A stretch of DNA of 61,239 nt from an uncultured Oscillospiraceae bacterium (GCA_900540535.1 UQGM01000008.1:1-61239); one strand, 5' to 3'. Positions 8,867-18,915 are shown, numbered from the stretch's first letter. A program made the numbers and translations. Notes: generated from the sequence alone by a model not told the origin.

Positions 8867-11362
8867 ATGAAAAAACTTAAAAAGCAATGGAAAATACATT
8901 TGGTGCATCATACGCACCTTGATATAGGCTATACACACACTCAGGATGAGGTATTGAAACTCCAGCTCGAAAATCTCCGTAAGGCAATGGAGCTGATAAA
9001 AAATACCGATAAATATTCTCTTGAAAGTCAGTTTAAATGGAATCCTGAAATTTTGTGGGCTGTGGAACACTGGCTCGACAATGCCAATGAGGAGGAAGTC
9101 AAGGATTTTTCTCAACTGGTAAAATCGGGACGAATAGGTCTTGACGGACTCTATGCAAATTTCCTTACGGGACTTTGCAGACCCGAAGAGCTTGATAAGA
9201 GCTTTAAAATCAAAAGGAAAATTGAAAAGATCTTGGATATCAAAATCGATTCTGCCATGATTACCGATGTTCCGGGTTGGAACTGGGGACTTACTACTTT
9301 GCTCAGGGAAAACGGTATTAAGTATCTCTCCTGCGGCACAAATAACGGTGACAGAATAGGATATATCAAAAAGGCATGGTCGGATGAACCATTTCACTGG
9401 GTGTCTCCCAGCGGAAAAGAAAAAACTCTTGTCTATGTTCACGGAAAAGGTTATTCCTGGTTTCATACAGGACCAATGGGTAAAAATAAGGACCTTTCAA
9501 GGAAGCTTAATCCCGATAGAATTTCGCAGTATCTTTATGAGCTTGAAAAAGAGAATTATCCCTATGACACAATAATTATCAGATACAATATTGGTGCCGA
9601 CAACGGTCCCCCTGATGAAAAGTTATCTGATATAGTAAGAGAGTGGAATAAAAAGTACAGCAATATGAAGCTTTTCATTTCCACAACATCACAGGCAATG
9701 CGAGATTTTGAAGAGAGCTACGGAAAAAATCTGCCCTGCTATCAGGGAGATATTACCCCCTACTGGGAGGATGGCGCTGCATCATCTGCCCGTGAAACCG
9801 CAGTTGCAAGACAGGCAGGAGAAATGTTTACGCAGGCCTCTAATTTGTCATATCTGCTTTCAAAACCCCTTAATGAAAAAATAAGTAACAGAGCGCTGAA
9901 AGAGATTCTGCTTTTCAACGAGCACACATGGGGAGCCTATAATTCTATTTCAAAACCCGATCATGAGTTTGCAGTGAGCCAGTGGAACTGGAAAGCGCAG
10001 CATGCATATGCTGCACTAAACGACTGTGTAAAGCTTATTGAAGATACTGCGGGCGGAAAGCTTTTGTATCCTGAAGTCTTAACGGATATAATCGAAAAAA
10101 ATTCTCCTGTGTGCGAAAGTGAATACATAACCGTTCACAACACAAACAGCTGGACTGTAAGCCAGACAATAGAAATAAAAACGGATTATAATTGTGTCTT
10201 TGATGAACAAGGTAACGCCGTTCCTTCACAAAAACTTTCTGACGGAAAACTTGCGTTCAGGGTAAAGGATATTCTGCCCCATACTTCACGTATATATCGC
10301 CTTGCGTATTCTGATAGTATTGAGCAAAATCATGTAAAGAACAGCGGCGGATTCTCTGTCAGCAATGGCATTGTAGAACTTAAAATAAACGAAAAGACAG
10401 GCTGCATTTCGAGCATTAATTATAAAGGCAAGGAGTTTGTAGACAGAAAAAAGGCCTTTGAATTCAATAATTATATTTTTGCAAAGGGAAAGTGGGGCAC
10501 AAAAAAGATTATTGATAAGTCAGTGCCTGAAATCTCAGTAATTGATAAGGGTGATGTTTTAACAAGAGTAAGGATAAAATGCAAGGGATACAAAACGAGA
10601 TCCATTATTACGGAAATTACTCTGTACAGGGGCGACGACTGTATTTACATTACCAATATACTGGAGAGAGACGCTGAGCGGAAAAAGGAAGGTCTGCATT
10701 TCAGTTTTCCCTTTAATCTTCCTAATGCACGTGTCAAGTATGACACGATTTATGGATCGGCAGAACTGAATAAAGACCAGCTTAAAGGTTCCAATAAAAA
10801 TTTCATTACAGCTACACGCTGGTTTGATGTATCCGATGAAAAATGCGGAATAAGCTGTGCTCTGCTGGATGCGCCTTTAATAAAAGTAGGAAAGCTTGTC
10901 CATGATCCTATCCGAACTGGTAATCCATATTTGTGCGGATGGCTTAAGGAATGTGTTTATGACGGTACTGTTCATTCCTATGTGATGAACAACTACTGGA
11001 TGACCAATTATAAAGCCGATCAGGAAGGTACAAGCGTATTCAGATATGTTTTCATGCCTCACGGAGTGTACAGCGAAGAACAGACGCAGAAATTTGCCAT
11101 GGAGCAAATGCAAAGGCTTCTTGTTGTGGAGGGCAAAACAGATAAAATCTCTGTACCATTTGAAATAGATGACAGCAAAGTCATTGTGTCACACTTTGAT
11201 ACCGATGACGGCAAGAAGACTGTAAGGATCTTTAATGCGTCTGAGGAAAATGCTGTTTTGCATATCGATGAAGAAACAGCCATGTTAAATCCCGATAAAA
11301 TATTAAATTCACATGCGCTCCAATTAGCGCCTAAAGAAACCGTGCTGTTAAATCTTGAGTAA
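8867..11362 (+). CDS. GH38-type glycoside hydrolase (second alpha-mannosidase-like enzyme)
   Basis: An 831-residue protein that starts 26 bases after the first GH38. The zinc-binding motif appears as 'HHTHLDIGYTHTQ' (residues ~14-26). The nucleophile region is 'ITDVPGWNWG' near residue 133, and 'FNEHTWGAYNS' near residue 360 provides another conserved histidine. It is clearly in the GH38 superfamily but belongs to a different subgroup from the upstream enzyme and is shorter, so substrate or linkage preference is probably different. It is cytoplasmic and in the same operon. Confidence 0.87.
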   Translation: MKKLKKQWKIHLVHHTHLDIGYTHTQDEVLKLQLENLRKAMELIKNTDKYSLESQFKWNPEILWAVEHWLDNANEEEVKDFSQLVKSGRIGLDGLYANFLTGLCRPEELDKSFKIKRKIEKILDIKIDSAMITDVPGWNWGLTTLLRENGIKYLSCGTNNGDRIGYIKKAWSDEPFHWVSPSGKEKTLVYVHGKGYSWFHTGPMGKNKDLSRKLNPDRISQYLYELEKENYPYDTIIIRYNIGADNGPPDEKLSDIVREWNKKYSNMKLFISTTSQAMRDFEESYGKNLPCYQGDITPYWEDGAASSARETAVARQAGEMFTQASNLSYLLSKPLNEKISNRALKEILLFNEHTWGAYNSISKPDHEFAVSQWNWKAQHAYAALNDCVKLIEDTAGGKLLYPEVLTDIIEKNSPVCESEYITVHNTNSWTVSQTIEIKTDYNCVFDEQGNAVPSQKLSDGKLAFRVKDILPHTSRIYRLAYSDSIEQNHVKNSGGFSVSNGIVELKINEKTGCISSINYKGKEFVDRKKAFEFNNYIFAKGKWGTKKIIDKSVPEISVIDKGDVLTRVRIKCKGYKTRSIITEITLYRGDDCIYITNILERDAERKKEGLHFSFPFNLPNARVKYDTIYGSAELNKDQLKGSNKNFITATRWFDVSDEKCGISCALLDAPLIKVGKLVHDPIRTGNPYLCGWLKECVYDGTVHSYVMNNYWMTNYKADQEGTSVFRYVFMPHGVYSEEQTQKFAMEQMQRLLVVEGKTDKISVPFEIDDSKVIVSHFDTDDGKKTVRIFNASEENAVLHIDEETAMLNPDKILNSHALQLAPKETVLLNLE

Positions 11363-11452
11363 AGATAAATTCTATATGTAAAAAAGAACTGATATTTTTA
11401 TTTTAAAAGTGGTTTAAAATGAAATGATTTTTCAATATATGGAGAGAGAAGT

Positions 11453-13174
11453 TTGAGAGGATATAATAATTACGATAAACAGCCGACAATAGAAGTCAGC
11501 GGAAAGTTAATAAGCGGATACGAAGAAATTGCCCATGAGCTGAATTTAGCGAATTCCACCCAAAAAACAGTAGTCATGGACTTATATGTAATGGCTGACA
11601 GGGATGAAATTACCGAAAATCTCGGAAAATACTTTGATAATGTTTTTATAAGCGATCACTGTGCTTATGAAGGCGATGAGCTTACGAAAAAAATGCAGCG
11701 CTGGCTTACAGATGACCGCATTTTCGGCGTTCTTACAACGGATTTTTTAGATGACTTTTTTATTAAAGAAAAGATCAATGAAATGCGTGAAAAGATAAGC
11801 TTAAGCAAAGGAAAAACGCTGGTCATCGGCGTAGGCGCCATGCTTATTACACAGGGAGATGTGAATATCCATTGCAGTATTGCCCGCTGGGAAACACAGC
11901 TGAGATTCAGGAAAGGATTACCTAACTGGAACTGTGACAATTTTGATATGGACCCACTTACCAAATTTAAAAGAGGCTATTTTGTTGAGTGGCGTCTTGC
12001 CGACAAGCACAAGCAAAAGTATTTTGATAAATTTGATTACTTTATGGACACCAATAAAAAGGGAAGTCCAAATATGATTTGCGCCGCTGATTACAAAAAC
12101 GCTTTAACAGCGGCAGTCAATACACCATTTAGAGTTGTACCCTATTTTGACCCAGGCGTTTGGGGCGGACAGTGGATGAAAGAGGTCTGCGGCCTCGATA
12201 AAAATCAGAAAAACTTTGCATGGTGCTTTGACTGTGTACCTGAGGAAAATAGCGTTTTGTATGCTTTTGAAAACGGCATTGCCGAAATGCCAAGTGTTGA
12301 CATCGTGTTCTTCCGTGGAAGAGAACTTTTAGGCGATAGGGTGCAGGCACGTTTCGGAAATGAATTTCCAATACGTTTTGATTTTCTCGATACGATTGAG
12401 GGCGGCAACCTTTCTTTACAGGTTCATCCCACTACCGAGTATATTTCGGAGCACTTCAATATGAGATACACCCAGGACGAAAGCTACTACATACTTGATA
12501 CTGAAAATTCTGATGCAGGAGTATATCTCGGGGTTAAAAAAGACATTGTTCCCGAAGAGTTTATAGATGCGCTCAATAACGCTCAGGAAACAGGAGAAAT
12601 GGATGTCGAAAAGTTCGTCAACAGATTCCCGGCAAAAAAACACGACCATTTTCTTATACCGGGAGGTACTATTCATTGTTCCGGCAAAAATACAATGGTT
12701 CTTGAAATCAGCAGTACGCCGTATATCTTTACCTTTAAGCTTTGGGACTGGGGAAGAATAGGTCTTGACGGTAAACCACGTCCCATAAATATAGGTCACG
12801 GCAAAAATGTAATTGATTACAAAAGGGATACTCAGTGGTGTAAAGAAAATTTAATCAACCGTTTTGAAACAGTTGCTTCAGGTGACGGCTGGACAGAAGA
12901 AAAAACAGGACTCCACGAAAGGGAGTTTATTGAAACACGGCGTCACTGGTTTGAAGGGGAAGTTTTCCATAATACAAATGGCAGCGTCAATGTGCTTAAT
13001 CTCGTCGAGGGTGAGGAAGCAGAAGTCGTAAGTCCCACGGGCAGTTTTGAGAATTTTACCGTCCATTATGGAGAAACTTTTATTATTCCGGCAAATGTAG
13101 GCGATTACATTATACGTCCTACCGAAAAAACTCAGGGAGAGCATCTGGCTACCATTAAGGCGTTGGTGAGATAA
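11453..13174 (+). CDS. manA: Class I mannose-6-phosphate isomerase with N-terminal kinase-like domain
   Basis: 573 residues in two parts. The C-terminal half (~220-573) is a type I phosphomannose isomerase cupin with the zinc ligands: 'SLQVHPTTEY' (Gln and His), the Glu in 'DESYYILDTE', and His in 'IPGGTIHCSG'. It interconverts mannose-6-P and fructose-6-P. The N-terminal ~200 residues resemble the nucleoside-kinase-like domain found in long clostridial versions. However, I see no P-loop (GxxxxGKS/T) in it, so this part may be non-catalytic. TTG start at 11453 with GGAGAGAG just upstream. The neighbours (GH38s, ROK kinase) fit a mannose pathway. Confidence 0.87.
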   Translation: MRGYNNYDKQPTIEVSGKLISGYEEIAHELNLANSTQKTVVMDLYVMADRDEITENLGKYFDNVFISDHCAYEGDELTKKMQRWLTDDRIFGVLTTDFLDDFFIKEKINEMREKISLSKGKTLVIGVGAMLITQGDVNIHCSIARWETQLRFRKGLPNWNCDNFDMDPLTKFKRGYFVEWRLADKHKQKYFDKFDYFMDTNKKGSPNMICAADYKNALTAAVNTPFRVVPYFDPGVWGGQWMKEVCGLDKNQKNFAWCFDCVPEENSVLYAFENGIAEMPSVDIVFFRGRELLGDRVQARFGNEFPIRFDFLDTIEGGNLSLQVHPTTEYISEHFNMRYTQDESYYILDTENSDAGVYLGVKKDIVPEEFIDALNNAQETGEMDVEKFVNRFPAKKHDHFLIPGGTIHCSGKNTMVLEISSTPYIFTFKLWDWGRIGLDGKPRPINIGHGKNVIDYKRDTQWCKENLINRFETVASGDGWTEEKTGLHEREFIETRRHWFEGEVFHNTNGSVNVLNLVEGEEAEVVSPTGSFENFTVHYGETFIIPANVGDYIIRPTEKTQGEHLATIKALVR

Positions 13175-13176
13175 AG

Positions 13177-14019
13177 ATGATTTTAGCAATAGATATAGGC
13201 GGAACCTATACAAAATACGGATATGTCTGCGATGATAAAGTTTTAAGTAAAGGAAAATGGAAAACCATATTTTTTTTTGATGAACTGTGCAAAAAAATAG
13301 AAGAGCTTATCAGAGATGATACCGAAAGACTGTGTATTTCAAGCGGCGGATTTTGGGATGAAGAGGGAAACGGATTAGGCTATGAGTCAATTCCCGAAAC
13401 AGAAAAAAATAATCTTGTGAAGTTTTTTAAAGAGAAATACGGGTTTCCGGTTACTATTCAGAATGATGCAAGGTGTGCTCTTCTGTGTGAGAAAAAATAC
13501 GGAAGTTTAAAAGACTGTGAAAATGCAGTGGCCTTTGTACTGGGATCATCTGTGGGAAGCGCAGTTCTTATAAACGGCAAATTATATGAGGGCGCACATA
13601 AAAAAGCAGGGATGTTTTTTAAAATGCCGGAATCTCTTGAGCCGTACACATATGAAAATTTTGCCAATACGGTTGTGCAGACAGCTGCTTATAAAAAGGC
13701 ATTTTCTCTTGAAAGCTGCAATATGAAGGATATCGAAAACTTTGCTCAAGAAGGTGAAGAGGCAGCAAAGAATATATTAAAGAATTATATTTCTGCTGTG
13801 TCAAAGAAAATTCTCTATTCAAAGCTTATGTATGACCCTGAAAAAATCGTAATAGGCGGAGGAGTTGCAAACAGCTCCATGATTTTTGACAGTATTTTGC
13901 AGGAGTACAATAATTTGCTGTGCTTGATAGATGAAAAGAACGATATAACAATTGAAAGAACGAGCTTTGGAGAAGAAAGCAATCTTATCGGAGCAACATT
14001 GGAGGAATACTTAAAATGA
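13177..14019 (+). CDS. ROK-family sugar kinase, probable mannokinase
   Basis: A 280-residue ROK protein with the phosphate-binding 'AIDIGGTYTKYG' (residues ~4-15), the catalytic-loop 'QNDARCALL' and the adenosine-site 'IVIGGGVANS'. The CXCG-type zinc motif common in ROK kinases is not seen, so this is a compact variant. It begins two bases after the isomerase gene and overlaps the next gene by ATGA. Mannose phosphorylation is inferred from context; fructose or glucose are alternatives. Confidence 0.85.
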   Translation: MILAIDIGGTYTKYGYVCDDKVLSKGKWKTIFFFDELCKKIEELIRDDTERLCISSGGFWDEEGNGLGYESIPETEKNNLVKFFKEKYGFPVTIQNDARCALLCEKKYGSLKDCENAVAFVLGSSVGSAVLINGKLYEGAHKKAGMFFKMPESLEPYTYENFANTVVQTAAYKKAFSLESCNMKDIENFAQEGEEAAKNILKNYISAVSKKILYSKLMYDPEKIVIGGGVANSSMIFDSILQEYNNLLCLIDEKNDITIERTSFGEESNLIGATLEEYLK

Positions 14020-16058
14020 ATAAAGTGATCATTGTTTCAAAAACCCATTTGGATTTGGGTTTTACAGATTTGGCAAATAACGTTTTAAACCGTTATATAA
14101 ATGAGTTTATACCTAATTCCATTGCCATTGCTGAGGAAGTAAATACCAGCGGGAAAAAGTTTGTATGGACTTTGGGTTCGTGGATAATCAATGAGGCTCT
14201 GGAAAGGGGTACTCCCGAGCAGAGGGAAAAATTATCTCGAGCCCTTTCACGAGGTGATATTGTTCCCCATGGTTATCCTTTTACAACTCATACAGAGCTC
14301 CTTGACAAAGATACATTAGAATACGGAATGTCTATTGTAAAAGATCTGGATAAGAAGTTCGGCAGAAAGACCATTGCCGCCAAGATGACTGACGTACCGG
14401 GACATACAATCGGACTTGTTCCAATTCTGGCAGATGCCGGAATAAAGCTTCTGCATATCGGTGTAAACGGAGCTTCAGCACTTCCCAATGTACCCGAATG
14501 TTTTCTGTGGAAGTACGGTGAAAAGGAAGTTATAGTCATATATGACGCAAGCTATGGCGGCGAACATAAAAATGAGTTTATAGATGATATTCTCTATTTT
14601 GACCATTCACTTGATAATCGAGGCCCGAGAAACGCAAAGGGAGTGCTTTTAAATTATCAGAGGATAAAAGCCAAGTATCCCGGATATGAAGTTGTGGCGG
14701 GAAGTCTTGACGATTATGCCGAGCTTTTGTGGAAAGCAAAGGATAAGCTTCCTGTAATAACATCTGAAATAGGCGATACATGGATACATGGTGCATCAAC
14801 AGACCCATACAAAGTTGGGGCAATGAGGACTCTCCAGGGTCTGAAAAATGAATGGCTTAAAGACGGGACTCTCAAAAAGGACAGCGAAGAATACAGAAAG
14901 CTTTGCAGCAATCTCCTGTGCATTGCTGAGCATACCTGGGGAATGGATACAAAAATCTTTTTCGGTGATTACTATAATTATTTACGCAAAGATTTTGATG
15001 AGGCAAGAGAAAAGGATTTAAAAATCAAACGAGGAGGAATTTACAATCTTCCCTTTGCAAAAAGTTTGAGAGAAAATGCAAAGAGGGGAGTTTATTCCAC
15101 AATAGAGAAAAGCTGGCAGGAGCAGCGTGAATATTTGGATAAGGCTCTTAATGCTTTGTCAGATGAACACAGAAGCATTGCGCAGGATAGATTACAGAAA
15201 CTCGTCCCAAAAGAAGAATGGGAGCACTTTGACAATGCCTTACAAAAAAACAATATATATAAATGCAGCGATTTTGAAATTTCATTTAATGATTTCGGCG
15301 GCATTGAGGTTTTGAAGAGAAATAGTAAGGCGATAATTAAATCAAATTCAAAGCCTCTTCTCGAGTATCGTTCCTACGGAAAGTCTGATTACAGCTATTG
15401 GCTTCATCACTATACAAGAAACTTAAATAAAACCAGAGTATGGGCTGTGGGAGATTTTGCTCGTCCGATGTTAGGCCGAGTTGATTCAAAATTCCCAAAA
15501 GGCGTATTTAATTATAAAATGGAAAAAGGCTCCTATGCATTTTCGGAAAAAGAGCTAACCGTTATTATTAATTTGTCAGTAGATGATAAATGTTATAAAG
15601 AGCTCGGAGCCCCCCGAAAGGCTCAGATAAAATATGTTGTCGACGGTGAAAAAGTGAGAGTTTACTTTAAATGGTTAGGTAAACCTGCTAACAGATTAAC
15701 TGAAAGCATATGCCTTAATTTTTATCCGAACATTGATAAGAACAGCGTTAAGTTTATCAAATGCGGTTCTCAGATTGACGCTCTGAATATTGCCGAAAAC
15801 GGCAACAGAAAAATATCAGCTGCCGAAGAATGTCTGTTTACAGTGGAAGGTAATGAATATATTCTTAAAAATCCGTTGTCGCCGCTGGTAACTTCGGGAA
15901 ATGTAAATATTCTCCATTTTGATAACAAGTATAACGATTATATCAATAACGGAATTTCATTCCTTTTGCATAATAACGTTTGGGGTACTAATTTCCCATT
16001 GTGGTACGGCGAAAACGCATATTTTGAATTTGAACTTTGCGAAAATAATTTTCACTAA
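14016..16058 (+). CDS. DUF5054 (GH38-like) protein
   Basis: A 680-residue cytoplasmic protein that overlaps the ROK gene by four bases. It keeps a GH38-like layout: 'SKTHLDLGFTD' (residues ~8-18) matches the zinc motif, and 'KMTDVPGHTIG' near residue 125 matches the aspartate nucleophile region. 'AEHTWGMDTK' near residue 305 parallels the conserved His of the second GH38. Overall it matches the DUF5054 family, which to my knowledge has no assigned substrate. Its place in the mannosidase operon suggests it acts on a mannoside or related glycoside. It is the third GH38-fold protein in the locus. Confidence 0.78.
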   Translation: MNKVIIVSKTHLDLGFTDLANNVLNRYINEFIPNSIAIAEEVNTSGKKFVWTLGSWIINEALERGTPEQREKLSRALSRGDIVPHGYPFTTHTELLDKDTLEYGMSIVKDLDKKFGRKTIAAKMTDVPGHTIGLVPILADAGIKLLHIGVNGASALPNVPECFLWKYGEKEVIVIYDASYGGEHKNEFIDDILYFDHSLDNRGPRNAKGVLLNYQRIKAKYPGYEVVAGSLDDYAELLWKAKDKLPVITSEIGDTWIHGASTDPYKVGAMRTLQGLKNEWLKDGTLKKDSEEYRKLCSNLLCIAEHTWGMDTKIFFGDYYNYLRKDFDEAREKDLKIKRGGIYNLPFAKSLRENAKRGVYSTIEKSWQEQREYLDKALNALSDEHRSIAQDRLQKLVPKEEWEHFDNALQKNNIYKCSDFEISFNDFGGIEVLKRNSKAIIKSNSKPLLEYRSYGKSDYSYWLHHYTRNLNKTRVWAVGDFARPMLGRVDSKFPKGVFNYKMEKGSYAFSEKELTVIINLSVDDKCYKELGAPRKAQIKYVVDGEKVRVYFKWLGKPANRLTESICLNFYPNIDKNSVKFIKCGSQIDALNIAENGNRKISAAEECLFTVEGNEYILKNPLSPLVTSGNVNILHFDNKYNDYINNGISFLLHNNVWGTNFPLWYGENAYFEFELCENNFH

Positions 16059-16143
16059 AATAATAATTAAAGATTCAAATGGAAGAGAAATTATCTTTTT
16101 ATTTTGAACAGCAATAATGATTACGAATTACAATTAAAAAACT

Positions 16144-16195
16144 GAGCTGTCAGCTTATTATAATGACAGCTCCGTTAAAAATTTATTTTTATTTT
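16144..16195 (+). terminator. Rho-independent terminator
   Basis: A perfect 9-bp stem (GAGCTGTCA with TGACAGCTC, 16144-16152 and 16164-16172) is followed by an AT-rich tract with T-runs. It ends the GH38-manA-ROK-DUF5054 operon. Confidence 0.7.
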
Positions 16196-16478
16196 AGGTA
16201 ATTATCGGAATTTCACTTTGGCATAAAGTGCTATTTTAGTCTTTTGATAACCGGACAATATTCACAAAAAATTTATTTCAATCAAAACAATTATTATATT
16301 ATACACAAATTGGTTGAGAAATTCTATTTTAAAAATTTTTGTTAGTGGTATTATTATATTCAAAATTTATGCTTTTACATATTTATAAGAAATGTGTTTC
16401 AACATTTAAATGAGATATGAGCTGCTCTTTTTTATTCAGCATCCATATAAATTTTTAAAGTGAATCGGAGGATATATT
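16196..16478. other. AT-rich intergenic region
   Basis: Very AT-rich sequence between the terminator and the next gene. I see no gene or RNA. Ribosome binding site for the next gene at 16468-16471 (GGAG). The next promoter probably lies here, but no clear -35/-10 pair stands out. Confidence 0.5.
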
Positions 16479-17486
16479 ATGGAAAAAACAAGAAGAAAAA
16501 TAATTATAAAAATTGTTATAGCTGTTATATGTATTGTAGCTCTCATCGCAGCAATGCTTGGAGAATTTTGGGTGTTCCAAAATAATCTCGCAGAAAAGTA
16601 TACATTCGAAGAGTTTTCCGGTCAGAAGGGCGGAGACAGAATACATTTCCTCAATACCGGAAACAGTGATGCCATCCTTCTCGAAAGTGACGGAAAGTTT
16701 GCACTTATTGACTGCGGAGAAGACAGCGACAATCCGAGAGGATTCAAAAGTTTGGACCTTGATGGATATGAAGATTTTGTAGTGGATTACCTTAATTATT
16801 TTTGCAAGGATAAGAGCGGTCAAATCAATCTGGAATTTATAATGGGAACTCATTCTCATTCTGACCATATCGGAGGCTTTGATACCGTAATTATGCAGGA
16901 CAATGTTCATATTAAAAAAGCATACTTCAAAAAATATTATGAGGACAGAATAATCGAAGAGGAAGTTGAAGACTGGGATAACAAGGAAATGTATGAAGAC
17001 GTTATAAGCGCCGTAAATGAAAAGGAGATTGAGCTTATTCAGGATCTTACTGATGTTTCCTTTAAATTTGGTTCTTTCAATATAACAGTGTTTAACGGAG
17101 AAGAACCCAAAGAGGGAGAAAAAGTAGGAGAAAATGAAAATTCACTTGCCGTGCTTGTCGAAAAGGATGGGTACAGAGTGATGCTCAGCGGTGATTTAAA
17201 TAACCTTGATGGAGATGAAGAGCGTATTGCTCCCGAAGTTGGTAAGGTTGACGTTTTAAAATTAGGTCATCATGGATATAGTCATTCTTCCACAAAGAAT
17301 TATATTGATGCTCTTAGCCCGAACATTGCCATTCAGACAACGGGAAATCCTGCAAATTTTTCGGTGATTTATAATGTGTCCCTTACACATAAAGCTCCTA
17401 TTTATTCTACAGTAAAGCATAACGGGATAATACTTGATTTAAGCGATGTAAGTAATGTAAAGCTTATTGATAATGTAGACATATAA
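16479..17486 (+). CDS. Membrane-anchored metallo-beta-lactamase-fold hydrolase (ComEC-like)
   Basis: 335 residues with an N-terminal membrane segment (~8-30), so the catalytic part is outside the membrane. The metal site is the 'THSHSDHIGG' (HxHxDH) motif, followed by 'MLSGDLNN' and 'KLGHHGYSHSS'. This pattern belongs to the ComEC/Rec2 C-terminal-like MBL group, whose members cleave phosphodiester-type substrates. The real substrate is unknown. The gene follows the mannosidase operon and precedes a second membrane-anchored phosphoesterase; the two may act on the same extracellular material. Confidence 0.83.
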   Translation: MEKTRRKIIIKIVIAVICIVALIAAMLGEFWVFQNNLAEKYTFEEFSGQKGGDRIHFLNTGNSDAILLESDGKFALIDCGEDSDNPRGFKSLDLDGYEDFVVDYLNYFCKDKSGQINLEFIMGTHSHSDHIGGFDTVIMQDNVHIKKAYFKKYYEDRIIEEEVEDWDNKEMYEDVISAVNEKEIELIQDLTDVSFKFGSFNITVFNGEEPKEGEKVGENENSLAVLVEKDGYRVMLSGDLNNLDGDEERIAPEVGKVDVLKLGHHGYSHSSTKNYIDALSPNIAIQTTGNPANFSVIYNVSLTHKAPIYSTVKHNGIILDLSDVSNVKLIDNVDI

Positions 17487-17576
17487 AAACTTTTAATTAT
17501 AGTAATTAAGATGTTAAAAGGAATTTTCAGATTTTTGTGTGCAGCAGTTTTATAAAGGATAATGAGGGGAATTAAA

Positions 17577-18815
17577 ATGAGCGTTAAGAAAATTATTGCA
17601 ATAATATTAGGTGTAATTTTATTAATAGCAGTTTTGGTAGTTGCTGCGTCGGCAATAGCGTCGTCATTTTACAGCAAGAAAAACATGGAGCTTGCTGAAA
17701 GTTTTGATAAGGTTGAAAAAGAAGATCAGCTCACACCTGAGAAAGATGAAAACGGCAACTGGTATTTTGTAACAGATCGTGAATTTAAGATTATGCAGCT
17801 TACTGATATACATATCGGCGGAGGCTGGTTATCGGCAAAAAAGGACGCTCAGGCTCTTAACTGCATTGCCGCCATGATTGCTGAGGAAAAGCCGGATTTG
17901 GTAATCGCCACAGGTGATGTAGCTTTTCCGTTCCCCGATAAGGCAGGAACGCTAAACAATCTTGCTGCGGCTAAAATTTTTGCAAAGCTAATGGATAAGC
18001 TCGGAGTATACTGGACTGTCGCTTTCGGAAATCACGATACCGAAGCATATAGCTTCTATTCCCGTGAAAAGCTGGGCAAATACTATATGAGCGATGAACT
18101 CAGGTATTGCCTTTATACTCCCGGCCCTGAAGAAGTTGATGGCTACGGCAACCAGATTATAAATGTAAAAAATTCCAAGGGCCTTATTACACAGTCACTT
18201 ATTATGTTTGATTCTCATTCATATCCCGGCATTGTTGACATTGGCGGAAAATACGATAATATTCATCAGAATCAGATTGACTGGTACAGAAAAAATATAC
18301 AGGAGCTTAAGAGTTATAATGCTGAGATTTTGAAAACATTGTCCTCAGACTCCCTTGCGTATCCGGAGGATACATATAAAAATGTAAAATCTCTTGCTTT
18401 TTTCCATATTCCTCTAAGGGAATATGATACCGCATGGTCCGAATACGAAAGCGCAGGCTTTAAAAATACTGAAAATGTAAAATACGTTTACGGAGAGAAA
18501 AACGAAAACGTTTGCTGCGGTGCGGAAGATGATGAAGTTTTTGAAACCATGCTCCAGTTAGGCTCTACACAGGGAGTTTTTGTAGGACACGACCATGTCA
18601 ATAATTACTCCCTGGAATATAAAGGCATACGGCTTACATATGGACTCAGTGTTGACTATCTTGCCTATAAAGATATAGATAAAAAAGGCGATTACCGTGG
18701 ATGCACCATGATTACAACTTATCCTGACGGTAAATTTGACTGCCGTGCAGAAAGCTATTATCAGGATAAATACACTCCTAAATATGAAAAAGAATCAGTA
18801 ATTTTTGAAAAATAA
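17577..18815 (+). CDS. Membrane-anchored calcineurin-like metallophosphoesterase
   Basis: 412 residues with an N-terminal membrane anchor (~5-27) and then a metallophosphoesterase domain. The metal-binding motifs are all present: 'LTDIHIGG' near residue 77, 'IATGDVAFP', 'GNHDTE' near 150, and 'GHDHVNN' near 337. An upstream in-frame ATG at 17562 exists, but GAGGGGA (17564-17570) is better placed for the ATG at 17577. Eukaryotic relatives of this arrangement (Dcr2-like) are protein phosphatases; bacterial members act on varied phosphoesters. The substrate is unknown. Confidence 0.85.
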   Translation: MSVKKIIAIILGVILLIAVLVVAASAIASSFYSKKNMELAESFDKVEKEDQLTPEKDENGNWYFVTDREFKIMQLTDIHIGGGWLSAKKDAQALNCIAAMIAEEKPDLVIATGDVAFPFPDKAGTLNNLAAAKIFAKLMDKLGVYWTVAFGNHDTEAYSFYSREKLGKYYMSDELRYCLYTPGPEEVDGYGNQIINVKNSKGLITQSLIMFDSHSYPGIVDIGGKYDNIHQNQIDWYRKNIQELKSYNAEILKTLSSDSLAYPEDTYKNVKSLAFFHIPLREYDTAWSEYESAGFKNTENVKYVYGEKNENVCCGAEDDEVFETMLQLGSTQGVFVGHDHVNNYSLEYKGIRLTYGLSVDYLAYKDIDKKGDYRGCTMITTYPDGKFDCRAESYYQDKYTPKYEKESVIFEK

Positions 18816-18915
18816 CAATAACGCATTTTTCGCTTTATTTTACGACATAAAAGAAAGAGCACTTTCATACCGTAAAAATTTAACAGTTTGATGTTGTTTG
18901 CAGGGGAGAAGCATA

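Noticed and set aside
8783..9466. Long open frame on the - strand (227 codons)
   Set aside because: Lies opposite the start of the second GH38 gene; composition is unlike a protein and there is no ribosome binding site. A shadow of the coding strand.
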